Part shown: piece after piece, positions 1 to 10,125 of the stretch
How positions within the stretch are numbered: position 1 is the first letter of the stretch
Layout of the letters: the number at the start of each line of letters is the position of its first letter
Assembly (NCBI GenBank): GCA_001606155.1
Contig: LODT01000051.1
Location: forward strand, 558,001-622,000
Length of the DNA: 64,000 nucleotides
From: Tieghemostelium lacteum
Taxonomy: Eukaryota; Evosea; Eumycetozoa; Dictyosteliales; Raperosteliaceae
Reading direction: 5' to 3'
Made by a program: the position numbers and the translations under genes
The notes under the pieces: model-generated
What the model saw: only the letters and a program-made list of their open reading frames with translations
What the model was told of the DNA's origin: nothing
Database searches by the model: none

Positions 1-962
1 TTGTAATAATTAATGCAACTAAAATTAATAGAATACAAAGTCTAGTTCTGTATTCTTTGTGTAATTGATTGGTCACTACTACATTATCTCTTCCTTCTGC
101 AACCGCCTCTTCAGTTCTACTGAGATTGTAATCAATCTGATCCATTAGTGTACCTTGCTCTATTACCAATAAACTAATATCTTGAAACATTCCAGAGAGA
201 TCTTGAACCGATTTTACAATCTCAATAATCTCCTTATTTCTCTGATTGGCAACATGTTCGAGTTCCTCTACAATTTGTTTCTGTTCATCTGAAAAATCAA
301 AATTGGTATCATCGTCACCAAGTAGATTGGTAATCTCATCTGTATTCTCCCAATCATTTAAATTATTCGATCTTCTCTGTAACTGTGTCAGATAATTTCT
401 TTGTTTTTGTCTAAATAGAATAGTTAAATCATGTAGCTGTTGTGATTTTGTAGATTGAATATTCTTTTTCATCTTTACTTCCTCTGATGTCAATGTTTTA
501 GCATCTTCACCCAATGTCGAAACCTGTTTATGTGTAACTTTTAATAATCTACTAACATCTGCTGTCATATCCTCTATCCTTCTTTCCTGATTAGTTTGAG
601 CTCCACCATCAAACTTTGGTAATTCCGATTGAACATCAGATAAACTATCAACTATTATATACATCAATAATATTAGAATACCATTCATCACTTTTCAATT
701 ATCATCAATATCAATTCTTACTCAAGGTTTTAATCTTTATAATATTTGAATCAATTAAACTGATTCTCTGCATCCAAGCAGGTATAACAGTTAAAGATGG
801 TAACAGATTACTATTATTATTTGGGTTATTATTTATAGGGTTCAGTGGTATATTATCCGAATCTGGTTCATGTCCATAATATGCTGTACTTTTAACTGTT
901 CTTCTATTTTTTAGTTCCTCTTTTAGTGCATTAAATGCAGAGGTTCTATTTCTAGTTGCCAT
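1..962 (-). CDS. stx16: Syntaxin-16 / Tlg2-type Qa-SNARE (3' end outside window)
   Basis: Qa-SNARE of the trans-Golgi/endosome, which drives fusion of retrograde and endosomal vesicles. Exon 1 is 962..722, the intron 721..652 (GTAAGA...ATAG) and exon 2 runs from 651 past position 1. Exon 1 gives an N-terminal MATRNRTSAFNALKEEL stretch and an Asn-rich patch, then PAWMQRI as in syntaxin-16 proteins. Exon 2 carries a charged linker, then the SNARE helix with the family pattern VIEQGTLMDQIDYNLSRTEE (central Gln layer residue in GTLMDQID). The last readable residues, RTRLCILLILVALIIT, start the C-terminal membrane anchor. The stop codon and the end of the anchor lie outside the window. Family assignment is firm; the exact orthologue is inferred from the SNARE motif. 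Confidence 0.87.
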
Positions 963-1330
963 ATGTTTTTATTTATATATATATGTATACTGGTGGTTAT
1001 GGGGTGTAAATGAAATGAAAATTTAAAAAAAAATCATATAATTAAAAATTTAAAAAAAAAAAGAACAAATATTTTAGTCAATGATAATTCAAATATTCCC
1101 TACCAGCAATGCAATACATTTGCATTTTTATTTATAATTTGATATTTCAAATTCTTTTGTTGAGGACAAAAGCATGAAAATTAAAAATTAATTAATAGTA
1201 TGACATTGATCTAAAAATAAATAGATTTTGATTGAAAATTTTTCTTTGATTACTTTTTTGAATTTTTTTGTGCAAAGATAAATTGGTATCTTTTGTTCAA
1301 TCAAATTTTTCATCATTTTAGTTGTTGTGG
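963..1330. other. Spacer between divergent genes, no gene seen
   Basis: AT-rich spacer between the syntaxin-16 and Kelch-BTB start codons, so it should hold both promoters. Only A and T runs are visible, and no long open frame. Confidence 0.6.
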
Positions 1331-2797
1331 ATGGATATCGAAGATACCATTGATTCTTGTGATTTTCTATTAAATTGGAAAAATGTTAAGGTTGATGGAA
1401 ATGTACCTCAATCAAGACATGCACATTCAATGGTGGCTTACAAAGACAGTTTTTGGATATTTGGTGGATATGGTGTGTCTATAGGGGGACAAAGGGGAGT
1501 GCATTTAGGTGATTTCTATAGGTTTCATATACCTTCTAAACACTGGGAACGTGTACATTTACCAGTGAGCAATGCAAAGATACTCACATCTCGACATAGT
1601 CATTCTATGGTTCAGTATGGAGGCAGTTTTTGGATATTTGGTGGAATTGGTCCAAACGATATCCACAATAACCCTTTAATCTACAACGATGTCATTGAAT
1701 ATCGTGTAAGTGATGGTGAGGTCATGGTCCACAAGAATGGATCGTATATACCCTCACCGAGATGGGGTCACACTGCGTGTGTTTATAATGACCAAATGCT
1801 GATTTTTGGGGGTATGAATGATTTTAGTTTTTTCAGTAGTGTCATTTCTTTTAGTTTCAAGACAAAGGAGTGGTGTCAATTGGAGGTTGTAGATACGTTA
1901 ATTAATCCAGTTCCACATGGTAGACAGTACCATTCTGCTGCGATTGTGAATGATAAGATGTATGTCTTTGGTGGTTATGATGGGGTGCTGTGTAGGAGTG
2001 ATATGTTTGCTTTGGATCTTAAGACTCTGGTGTGGAGGGGTATAACAGGTCCACACATGTCGAGGAGATGTGCACCAACTCAAACGCTAAATAACAATAT
2101 TTATATATTCGGTGGTAGAAATAAGAGAATGCATGATGCGCTGTACGAATTCAATACCGAGACTCTAGTGTGGAGAGAGATATTAGCAGGTAATAGACCA
2201 TCGAAAAGACAGAGTTCCTCATCGATAATCTATCAGGACTGTCTATACGTGTTTGGTGGTCAGTCTGAACACAATGAAAACAATATTTTTAGTATTTCAC
2301 TAAGCAAACAAAAGTCACAACAAAAGATTGAAAAAAAGTTCTTTTGTAGCATGTTAAATAATCAGCAATTTTCAGATTTGAAGTTTCAAGTAGAAGGAAA
2401 ACTCATATATGCACATAAATGTATTTTAGTATCGAGAAATGAAAAATTCAGAGCCATGATTATGAGTGGTATGGAGGAATCTCGAAAGGATACCATTGAG
2501 ATTCACGACCATTCCTACCCAGTTTTTATGGCATTATTGACCTGGATCTACACTGGTCAATTGTATTTTCAAAATGTAAATATACTTCAACTGATTAGCA
2601 TATCTGATCAGTACATGATCACTGAGATCAAACAAAAATGCTCTAAAGCTCTCATTAAATATCTAAGTTTTGATCAACATGGTTGTAAAAAGAATAATAT
2701 CGATCAGTTTAAAACCATTGCTGATTCCTATGACCTAAAAGAATTAAAAGAACATATTGAAGCATTTTGGGATATAGATACTCCAATTAAAAAATAA
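1331..2797 (+). CDS. Kelch-repeat and BTB-domain protein
   Basis: A single-exon 488-residue protein. The first ATG is at 1331; the frame is open a few codons upstream but without ATG. Six Kelch blades follow one another (about residues 15-325), each with the signature of paired glycines and a Trp or Tyr, for example FWIFGGYG, FWIFGGIG, MLIFGGMND, MYVFGGYDG, IYIFGGRN and LYVFGGQS. A BTB/POZ domain follows (about 345-450; FSDLKFQVEGKLIYAHKCIL), then a short helical tail. Proteins of this layout (LZTR1-like) usually act as Cullin-3 substrate adaptors, the propeller binding the substrate and the BTB binding the cullin. That role is inferred. LZTR1 itself has a second BTB, which is absent here. 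Confidence 0.85.
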   Translation: MDIEDTIDSCDFLLNWKNVKVDGNVPQSRHAHSMVAYKDSFWIFGGYGVSIGGQRGVHLGDFYRFHIPSKHWERVHLPVSNAKILTSRHSHSMVQYGGSFWIFGGIGPNDIHNNPLIYNDVIEYRVSDGEVMVHKNGSYIPSPRWGHTACVYNDQMLIFGGMNDFSFFSSVISFSFKTKEWCQLEVVDTLINPVPHGRQYHSAAIVNDKMYVFGGYDGVLCRSDMFALDLKTLVWRGITGPHMSRRCAPTQTLNNNIYIFGGRNKRMHDALYEFNTETLVWREILAGNRPSKRQSSSSIIYQDCLYVFGGQSEHNENNIFSISLSKQKSQQKIEKKFFCSMLNNQQFSDLKFQVEGKLIYAHKCILVSRNEKFRAMIMSGMEESRKDTIEIHDHSYPVFMALLTWIYTGQLYFQNVNILQLISISDQYMITEIKQKCSKALIKYLSFDQHGCKKNNIDQFKTIADSYDLKELKEHIEAFWDIDTPIKK

Positions 2798-3404
2798 ACT
2801 AATTGTTTTTTTTATGTACAAATTTCTATATTACTCTTAAAATACTGCATTCATGTAAAATATCTATTTAATACACCTTCTTGAAAATAAAAAAAACAAT
2901 ATATTCTATTATACTTCATTGTGATATTATAATTAACCACAACAATTTAAAATTCACCATTTTCTTTGAATTTGGTAAAAGTTAACTTTATATTAAAGTA
3001 TTTTAAATATTTACCCAATTCAATTATCCAATTCAAAACTAACAACTACAGCTTATTTACCTGACAACAACAAATAATTGGTTGTGTGTGTTTGCAATTT
3101 AAATTTAAAAAAAAAAAAAATTTTGTTTTCATTTTTTTATTCAAATACCCCAAACCACCCACTTGTTTTAAATTATCACTCTCCACTTTATTTGTTTGGG
3201 TAATTTATATTTTTTTTACCCATATATGATAACACTCAATATATTTATATTGATCAATCCAATTATAGAATATATATAAAACAATTTATAAAAAAAAATT
3301 TTTAAAAAACACTGTACAAAAGAGAGATAGAAAAAAAAAAGTTTAGTAATACTTTATACTACCTTTAAAACTACAGATAAATTAGAAAAAAAAAAATAAA
3401 AAAA
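2798..3404. other. Spacer, no gene seen
   Basis: About 600 bp between a gene end and the F-box/ankyrin gene start. Very AT-rich with long A and T runs. It should contain the promoter of the downstream gene; I see no RNA gene or other open frame. Confidence 0.55.
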
Positions 3405-5346
3405 ATGAAGGATTTTTTTAGTAATAATAATAAAAGCTCATCAATACCTATAAAGAAAGAAAAGAGTTCGAATTCATCATCTTCTTCACCCTCATCTCCT
3501 ACATTTTCTAGCCTCTCTAGTAAATTATCAAATTTATTTTCATCACATAATAATAATAATAATAGTAACAATAATAATAGTAATATATTAATTTCACCAC
3601 CGTCTCCACTTTCAAAGAATTTATTTACTTTATATAATTCACAGAATAACCAGAATAATAATAATACACCACAACATCCTCCAAGTTATCTATCATTGAA
3701 TGAAAGTATAGAAAATGAATGTATACTATCAAATCAATTACTATTGATGAATTTATTAAACGAACCTGATCAGGCACATTGTATTAATAATATGAATAAT
3801 ATTAAAAAATTCATCTACATGGTATTTTGATTTCTATGGTCTTCCAATTGAGATTAGAATGCACATTTTATCATTTTCAGATGCATTTGATCTTTCTAGA
3901 ACATGTACAGTTTCAAAGTTATGGAAAGAAATGGTGGATGATGAACAACTTTGGAATAGTTACAATAAGAGAGTCTTTGGTGACTCTCCAAAAACTGAAA
4001 TCCTGTGGAAATACACTGTCATTAAAAATCTCATAAAATATCAAGAATTTAATGATCAAGATTTAGAAGCAAAACTATTGTGGGCTTGTGAAAATGGTCA
4101 TGATCAAATTCTTTCTAGAGCATTTATGAGTTTTCAAAGTCCCCAACCAGTATCTCTAAATTCATTAGTAATACCAATTCCATCAAATAGTAATATTAAT
4201 AGCACTTTAAATATACATCAACAGAATATAAATAATAATAATATTAATAATAATGCAAATAGTAATCAAAATTCACCAATTTTAAATTCTGGAAATAATA
4301 ATAATGATGATGATGTTGAAGATTTAGATATGGAGGAGATTGATATTGGTAGTGGAGGTGGAGGTTCAGGAAGTAATGTTACAAGTCCTAATTTGACTGA
4401 TAGCATTGGTGGTGTAATTAGTATAAAGAAGAGAAACAAGTTCCTTTTGAAGGCATCTTATAAAGGACACAGGGCTGTCATTGAATGTCTTCTAAGGAAT
4501 GGCGCTGAAATTGATACAAATACTCGTTCTGGATTTACTGCACTTCATATGGCATGTGGTAAAGGACATGTTGATGCTGCAGAATGTCTGATACAACATA
4601 ACCCAAAGATTGAGTCTCGTAATAAGAATGGATCAACACCACTTCATACCGCTGCTCAAAAGGGTCATGTTAAAGTTGTTGAGGTACTTATAAAGTATAG
4701 TGCCAATATTGAAGCTACCAATTGTAATGGTGTGACACCTTTGAATTCTGCTGCTCATAATGGTCATACTGCTGTTGTAGAAGTTCTACTGAAGAGTAAT
4801 GCCAATATGGAGACTATCAACAAGAATGGTATTACTCCACTTTATTCAGCTGCTCATAGAGGACATTATGATGTTGTTGAATGTCTACTCAAATACAATG
4901 CCAACATTGAAGGTACTACCAAGAACCACGGTGCTACTCCACTGTATATAAGCGCTCAAGAAGGGTACACTGAGATTGTTCAACTTTTACTTAAACACAA
5001 TGCCAATGTTGAGGCAAAGATTAGATCTGGTATGAGATGTGGTGCCACTCCTTTGTATACAGCTTCTCATCGTGGTCATGTTAAAATTGTTGAACTTCTT
5101 CTCCAACATAATGCCTCTCCAAATGTAACCGATAGAAATGGATCCACTCCATTACATAAAGCTGCTTCCGAAGGTCGTGTTCAAGTGGTTGAATGCCTCC
5201 TCAAAAACAATGCAGATATTAAAGCAAAATCTCGTGATGGCTATACATGTCTTGATGTTGCCCACAAGAGCGTAAAGAAATTACTTAAACAATATGATCA
5301 TCAAAGTAACCATAGTAACCCAATTGACAATTGTTTAATAATGTAA
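3405..5346 (+). CDS. F-box / ankyrin-repeat protein with C-terminal CaaX box, apparent +1 frame slip
   Basis: Two overlapping frames form one protein. The first (from ATG 3405) is a low-complexity Ser/Asn/Pro leader of about 140 residues. The second holds an F-box whose start, FYGLPIEIRMHILSFSD, lies upstream of that frame's first ATG (3859), so it must be entered from the first frame. The switch must occur between 3796 and 3828, too short for an intron; the likely place is the A6 run at 3804-3809, where one base fewer joins the frames. After the F-box come an Asn-rich and Gly/Ser linker and about nine ankyrin repeats (TALHMACGKGH, TPLHTAAQKGH, TPLYTASHRGH), then a tail ending C-L-I-M, a CaaX prenylation motif. 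Probable role: membrane-tethered SCF ubiquitin-ligase substrate receptor (inferred). The slip may be a sequencing error, a real mutation or programmed shifting. Confidence 0.8.
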
Positions 5347-5556
5347 AAAAAAATACCTCCCCCTCCAATTCCCCTCTTTAGATTCCTTTTCAACTTTCAC
5401 AATTTCTATAATCCAAAACTACCTCATTAGAATAAATCCCAAAGAAGATTTTTTTTGGATACAACAATGATAATACAAAAAATATTACTTATTTCCTGAG
5501 ATTATTTTAAATTATTATTATTTATTTAATTTTTTTTTTTTGATTATATTTAATTT

Positions 5557-5570
5557 TTCGTTCGTTTTTT
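5557..5570 (+). promoter_or_regulatory. Candidate nucleolar-gene promoter element (copy 1)
   Basis: TTCGTTCGTTTTTT ends 31 bp before the NIFK-like start codon. The same 14 bases occur at 38278 and 46259 upstream of other nucleolar genes. CG dinucleotides are rare in these spacers. Confidence 0.5.
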
Positions 5571-5601
5571 TATTTTTGATTTCCTGAAAAAGAGATACAA
5601 A

Positions 5602-7157
5602 ATGATACAAAAGAAAACAACTACTATTCCAACTAAAGTTGCCAAAACACCAACATTAAAACCTAAAACTAAAGCTATCACTAAAGTTAACAAATCTACA
5701 GATAAAACAAAGAAAGCAATATTAACTAAAAAAGTAAAAGCTGTAGAACAAGAAAGCAATGAGAATACAGATAAAGTAAAAAAGATTAACAAATCAAAAG
5801 ATATAGATGTATTTGCACAAGCAGATGAGGTAATTTCAATCCTCAGTAAAGAAGATAAGTCTGCTGAAAAACAAATTAAAGGAAATATTGATGAAGCAAA
5901 ATTAAATGAAGAGTATTATGTATGTGTATTTATAAATTATGAAAAAGTATAGGTATAGGAATATAATATTAAAACCGATTGGAAATCATATTGAAATAGG
6001 GTATGATTGGTAGTGTTTTGAAAATTAAAAATTTACCACATGGTTTCAATGAGTTGGAGTTGGTTGAATTCTTTAGACAATTTGGAAGAGTTGAAGCAGT
6101 AAAAGTGGTTAGAACTAAAAAAACATTGGTTCCCTATGCTGCATTCGTAAGATTCTCTAATCCAGAAGTTGCAAAAATTGCACAAGAGACAATGAATGGT
6201 TATATAATGTTTGAAAAGAGACTTGTTATCACCATCTCTGATTACCAACCACATATTTCAACTTGTTATACATCATCCAACTATAAATTAGCTGCTGGAG
6301 ATATAGAGGAAATTAAACAAAGTTTAATAGATTCAAAAGAAGCTAAAATTGAGGCCATCAATCATTTGGAGAAGACTGATGAAGTACTAACTAGAAATAT
6401 AAATACACGTTTGCAACAAGAAAAGAAGTTACGTGAACAACTTGAAAAAGCTGGTATTACTTATCAATATAATGGATATAGTGAAATTTTAAAATCTGCT
6501 GTCCAAGTTAAAAAATCAGCTGCAGCAACTCTTAAGAAATCAAAGACCAATTCAGCCAAAACTACTAAAACAACTACCCCTGTTAAAAAGACAACAACTG
6601 CTGCTGTAGAAACAAAAACAACTAAAACTACTGCTGTAGAAACAAAATCAACTAAAACTACACCTGTTAAACAACCAACAACTGTTGCTGTAGATACTAA
6701 ATCAACTAAATCTAAAACTACTACACCTGTTAAACAACCAACTACTGCTATTGTAGATACAAAATCAACTAAAACTACTACACCTGCTAAACAGCCAACA
6801 ACTGTTGCTGTAGATACTAAATCCACTAAAACTACAACTACTACAGAGTCTAAACCAGCTACCACTGCAAAATCAACTACCACCACAAAGGAAACACCAA
6901 CTAAAGTTAAAAAGACACCAATTGAAACTGCCAAACCAACTGCAGATACCAAATCAACTAAAACCACTACTACAGATACTAAACCAACTAAAACTACTAC
7001 AGATCCAAAGTCAACTAAATCTACTACTACTGAGGCTAAACCAGCAGCCTCTGTAAAATCAACTACCACCACAAAAGAAACACCAACTAAAGTTAAAAAG
7101 ACTCCAATTGGAACTACCAAACCAAAAGTGATTGCTGTAACAAAGAAATCAAAATAA
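5602..7157 (+). CDS. nifk: NIFK/Nop15-like nucleolar RRM protein
   Basis: Two exons: 5602..5919 and 6000..7157. The intron starts GTATGT, ends AATAG, and both sides are phase 0. The 491-residue product begins with a Lys/Thr-rich basic segment, then an RRM (about residues 107-190: GSVLKIKNLPHGFNELEL, FFRQFGRVEAVKVVRTKK, AAFVRFSNPEVA). This matches MKI67-FHA-interacting nucleolar phosphoprotein and yeast Nop15, which act in pre-60S rRNA maturation. A helical segment follows, then a long repetitive tail of Thr, Lys, Pro and Val (units like TKSTKTT and PVKQPTTVAVD) that is probably disordered and variable in copy number. The promoter carries the TTCGTTCG element. It ends tail-to-tail with the selenoprotein gene, 136 bp apart. 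Confidence 0.85.
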
Positions 7158-7208
7158 ATATTAACAATAACAAATTATAATCCAATATGGGAACTACATG
7201 AATTTTGA

Positions 7209-7278
7209 AATCATTTATTTTATCATTTTTAAATGGACTCTAAAGAGTTTTGTATTTAAAAAGTCATTACAAATAATT
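7209..7278 (-). promoter_or_regulatory. SECIS element (form 2) of the deiodinase-family gene
   Basis: Read on the minus strand, 15 bases past the stop codon. Helix I: AATTATTT (7278-7271) pairs with AAATGATT (7216-7209), one G-U. After an internal loop comes the non-Watson-Crick quartet, UGAC (7266-7263) facing UGAU (7225-7222). Helix II is a perfect 9 bp: TTTTTAAAT (7262-7254) with ATTTAAAAA (7234-7226). The apical loop has the unpaired A run (ACAAA) on the 5' side, and a mini-stem ACTC-TTTA-GAGT makes it form 2. All features required of eukaryotic SECIS elements are present at the expected spacing. Folded by eye, not by program. Confidence 0.85.
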
Positions 7279-7293
7279 GAAATCTAAATATAA

Positions 7294-8102
7294 TTAAATG
7301 GATGGGTTTTCAGTGGAAAATTTCTTGGTGAGAAATGCTTTTAATTGTTCTGGAAGGAAATCAAATGGACCATATCCACCGACATATTGGAACTTATTAT
7401 TTTCCAAAACAAATAATCTTTCTGGAACTGCATCATATCCAAAATTAAAATTATCATCCATTAAATCAATTAAAAATGGAATTGTAAGGAATGGAGAATA
7501 TTCCTTCATATCAGAGACATAGGCTTGACGTTGCTCCATTGTGGTTGTATTCTTATGAGTCAATGAAATCTCATCACCTCCAATATACCAACCATCAGAT
7601 GGATGAATCTCCTTCAAGTATACAATATAAAATTGAGCTCTATCTTTAAATTCTTCATAAATCTCTTGCAACATCAACATCTTGTCTCTAAATGGAGGTC
7701 AGGTAAATGACCCACAAATTAAAACAACCTTTTTATAATTAGTTAGTATAAAATTAACATTTATATAATTTAAATTACACTTACAGGTTTTTGGTTAGCC
7801 ATTAATTGGTATAATGAAACATTTTCTCCCTTTTGGTTGTCATAGAGTGTAGAATCTGGACATATATCATTAACTAGTAAATTTGGTTTGATTCTATTTT
7901 TATGTTCAAGTATAGCTTTAAATTTAAATGGTTTCCAAATTCCTGCTAAAAATACTTGAACCATTTCCCAACGAGAAGGGTGAAATCCATTTCTATAACA
8001 CATGGGTACATCATTCTTAAAACAATTTTTATTTAAAACTGTTTCCTCTTCTTTTTTTTCACTTTTCTTTCTATCTTCATTGGTAAAGAGATAACTTGTC
8101 AT
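7294..8102 (-). CDS. Iodothyronine deiodinase-family selenoprotein (in-frame UGA = Sec)
   Basis: Thioredoxin-fold selenoenzyme of the deiodinase family. Exon 1 ends at 7785, the intron is 7784..7729 (GTAAGT...AAAAAG), and exon 2 is 7728..7294. Codons 7728-7678 read VVLICGSFT-U-PPFRDKM, with TGA at 7701-7699 exactly at the catalytic Sec of deiodinases (family pattern GSxTUPPF). The frame continues with hallmark features: IVYLKEIHPSDGW, the loop ending in VPERLFVLENNKFQYVGGYGPF, and a normal stop. A SECIS lies in the 3' UTR. The first ATG is 8102 (250 residues). Just upstream the frame stays open and encodes a hydrophobic LVYLVLYFF, the expected N-terminal membrane anchor, so the true start may lie further up via an intron ending in a T-run and AG at 8126. 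Amoebae have no thyroid hormone, so the substrate is unknown; a thiol-redox role is inferred. Confidence 0.88.
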
Positions 8103-8514
8103 AAAAAAGTACAACACCAAATATACTAAAAAAAAAAAAAAAATATTATTCACCCATTACTCTTTAATCCAATGAATACAAATATCTAAATTTGTAGTAT
8201 TGTGTGTCTTTGGTTTTTAAAAAAATATTTAAATAATGTTTTACAGGCATTTTACAAATTTTATCATAATATCTTACAAGTGAATATTCATTGAAATTCT
8301 AATTAAGATAGATTATAAATGACAGATTAAAAATTCTATTTTAACATTTAAAGATAAGATCTTTCGCCCTCTTGGTATAGAACCGCATGACGTTTTTTGT
8401 AACTTTTTTTTTTGATCTGAAAGAAGAATAATGATTGCGTAGAATCAAAAATATTAATATTAAATTTCATTTTTTTTATAATTTCATTTTTCAAAAAATA
8501 TATTAAATTCAAAG
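8103..8514. other. Spacer with divergent promoters
   Basis: Between the selenoprotein and a small membrane-protein gene. It may contain a short 5' exon of the selenoprotein gene (ATG at 8157 or 8248 region), which I could not settle. Otherwise only AT-rich sequence. Confidence 0.4.
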
Positions 8515-8988
8515 ATGTCAACCCAAAAGCAACAACAGCAACCACAACAAAAGGTAATTGAGCCATATGATGATCTGTCAGGTGTAGGTGCTCCATTTAA
8601 AACTCAAACCAGTGCAGAATACTTTACTAAAAGACAAAAAGATTTAGAAGAGACCAGAAAGGTGTTCCTCAGTGAAGGTATTAAAGGTGCCACAATATTC
8701 ACATTGGCAACCTCTGCTGCTGTTTTCACTGGTGTATTTTTATGTAGGCATTATACAGCAGTAACTTGATATATAATAGGTTATTAATACATCAATACAG
8801 CAAACAAGTTCAAAACCTCAGTAACACCACCAATTAGAACATTTATAATTTCATCAGCTTTTGTGGCTGGTTATTGGATTTACGGTGAAACAGGTTCAAG
8901 AAAATCTATTCAAGATAGATTATATAAAGAAATGGATGACTATTATAATAAACCACATCAAAATCAACAAGAACAAAAGAAACATTAG
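8515..8988 (+). CDS. Small two-helix membrane protein, unknown function
   Basis: Exon 1 is 8515..8743, the intron 8744..8800 (GTAGGC...TACAG), exon 2 is 8801..8988, giving 138 residues. The Gln-rich start (MSTQKQQQQPQQK) is followed by an acidic/polar region, a first membrane helix (GATIFTLATSAAVFTGVFL), a short loop NKFKTSVTPP, a second helix (TFIISSAFVAGYWIYG) and a charged tail rich in Gln and Lys. No family recognised. Size and two close hairpin helices resemble small mitochondrial inner-membrane proteins, but no targeting signal is evident, so this is only a guess. Without the intron the protein would end at 8769 and lose the second helix. Confidence 0.72.
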
Positions 8989-9232
8989 TGATAAAAACAA
9001 ACAACATAGTAGTAATATTTCGATAATTTATAATAGATAATAAACAGTTTAAGAGGAAAAAAGGAATAAATACCTTATTTTTTGTACATAAATAATAAAT
9101 ATAAACATTTATAATTGGTTGAAATTTTTTTTAGAGGAGGATATGGGGGTGAGAGTTTTATAAAACTATCTCTTTGTAGCGCTAATACTATTTTTCTATA
9201 TTCTTTGTTATTCTTTGCTTTTATGACTAACT

Positions 9233-9885
9233 TTAAACTCTATTTATTGCTTGATTAACTATAGATCCTACAATATAAGATTGTGCCATTCCTTTAACTT
9301 TTTTACGAGCATCTTTTGCACATCTGATGTAACCTATCAGATTGGCAGATGCCAAAGTAAAGCAAACCAAATCAACGATTACCCATCCAATATTTAATTT
9401 AAAAAGTGAAAATAAAGTAAATAGTAACCAAACTCCTGGTGTAATAAATACACCAATCCAAAATAAAAAGGTTTCTGATTGATTAATTTGACTTTTATCC
9501 TATTGTAATTGAATTAGTACTTATTGAAAATAATATAGGTAGTATTGATATTTACTTGAACTGATTCAAATATCCATTTATTTGAACCGTCTTCTTTGAT
9601 TTCATTCCACCACCTTAAACCTGCTAGTATTCTACCTGAAACATTCTTTACAACCCAAAAATCAAATGCAGAGCATAATGTAACTATAATAAATGTAATA
9701 ACGAAACCTAAACTAATCAAACTACTGAGAATATACAGTCCTACAGCTGCACATTTAAAAAAAAAGTGAAATACTAAAGTTATTGGGTGCTTTGGTGCAT
9801 TATGTTGTGATACTGGTTGATCTGATGTGGTTTGTACATTATTTGATTGTCCTTGATCATTGTCAAAGAATGCTGTATATTTCAT
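9233..9885 (-). CDS. tvp23: TVP23 family Golgi membrane protein
   Basis: Exon 1 is 9885..9556, the intron 9555..9500 (GTAAAT...AATAG), exon 2 is 9499..9233, giving 198 residues. After a polar Gln-rich head, four hydrophobic segments follow in the TVP23/FAM18 pattern: [20 protein letters not shown], the [25 protein letters not shown] signature (shown in part), then [20 protein letters not shown] and [19 protein letters not shown] in exon 2, ending with [12 protein letters not shown]. The family resides in late Golgi vesicles and interacts with YIP proteins in retrograde traffic. Length agrees with the family (about 200 residues). Family call firm; exact role inferred. Confidence 0.88.
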
Positions 9886-10125
9886 ATTTTGCTTGTCTAA
9901 TACTCAGTAGTAGTTTGATCTACTATTGAAGTCTATATTTTATATAAAAAATTAAAGGAATGGGGATTAAAGAAGTATGAAAAATTTTAATTTAAAAAAA
10001 ATTAAAAAAAAAAAAAATTGTGTAGAAGGGGGGTTCTCTTGAGAAATCAAAAAACAAAAACTTTTCATTCTTTCCAAATCCAGAACAAATCCTCTTTTGT
10101 GTCAATATTGAAAATGTAATATTTA

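Noticed and set aside
6464-7120. 218-codon minus-strand open frame rich in Val
   Set aside because: Mirror of the Thr/Lys repeat tail of NIFK; repeats give open frames in several phases.
7699-7701. In-frame TGA read as a stop, making the deiodinase-like gene a pseudogene
   Set aside because: It falls exactly at the family's Sec position, family sequence continues after it, and a SECIS follows.
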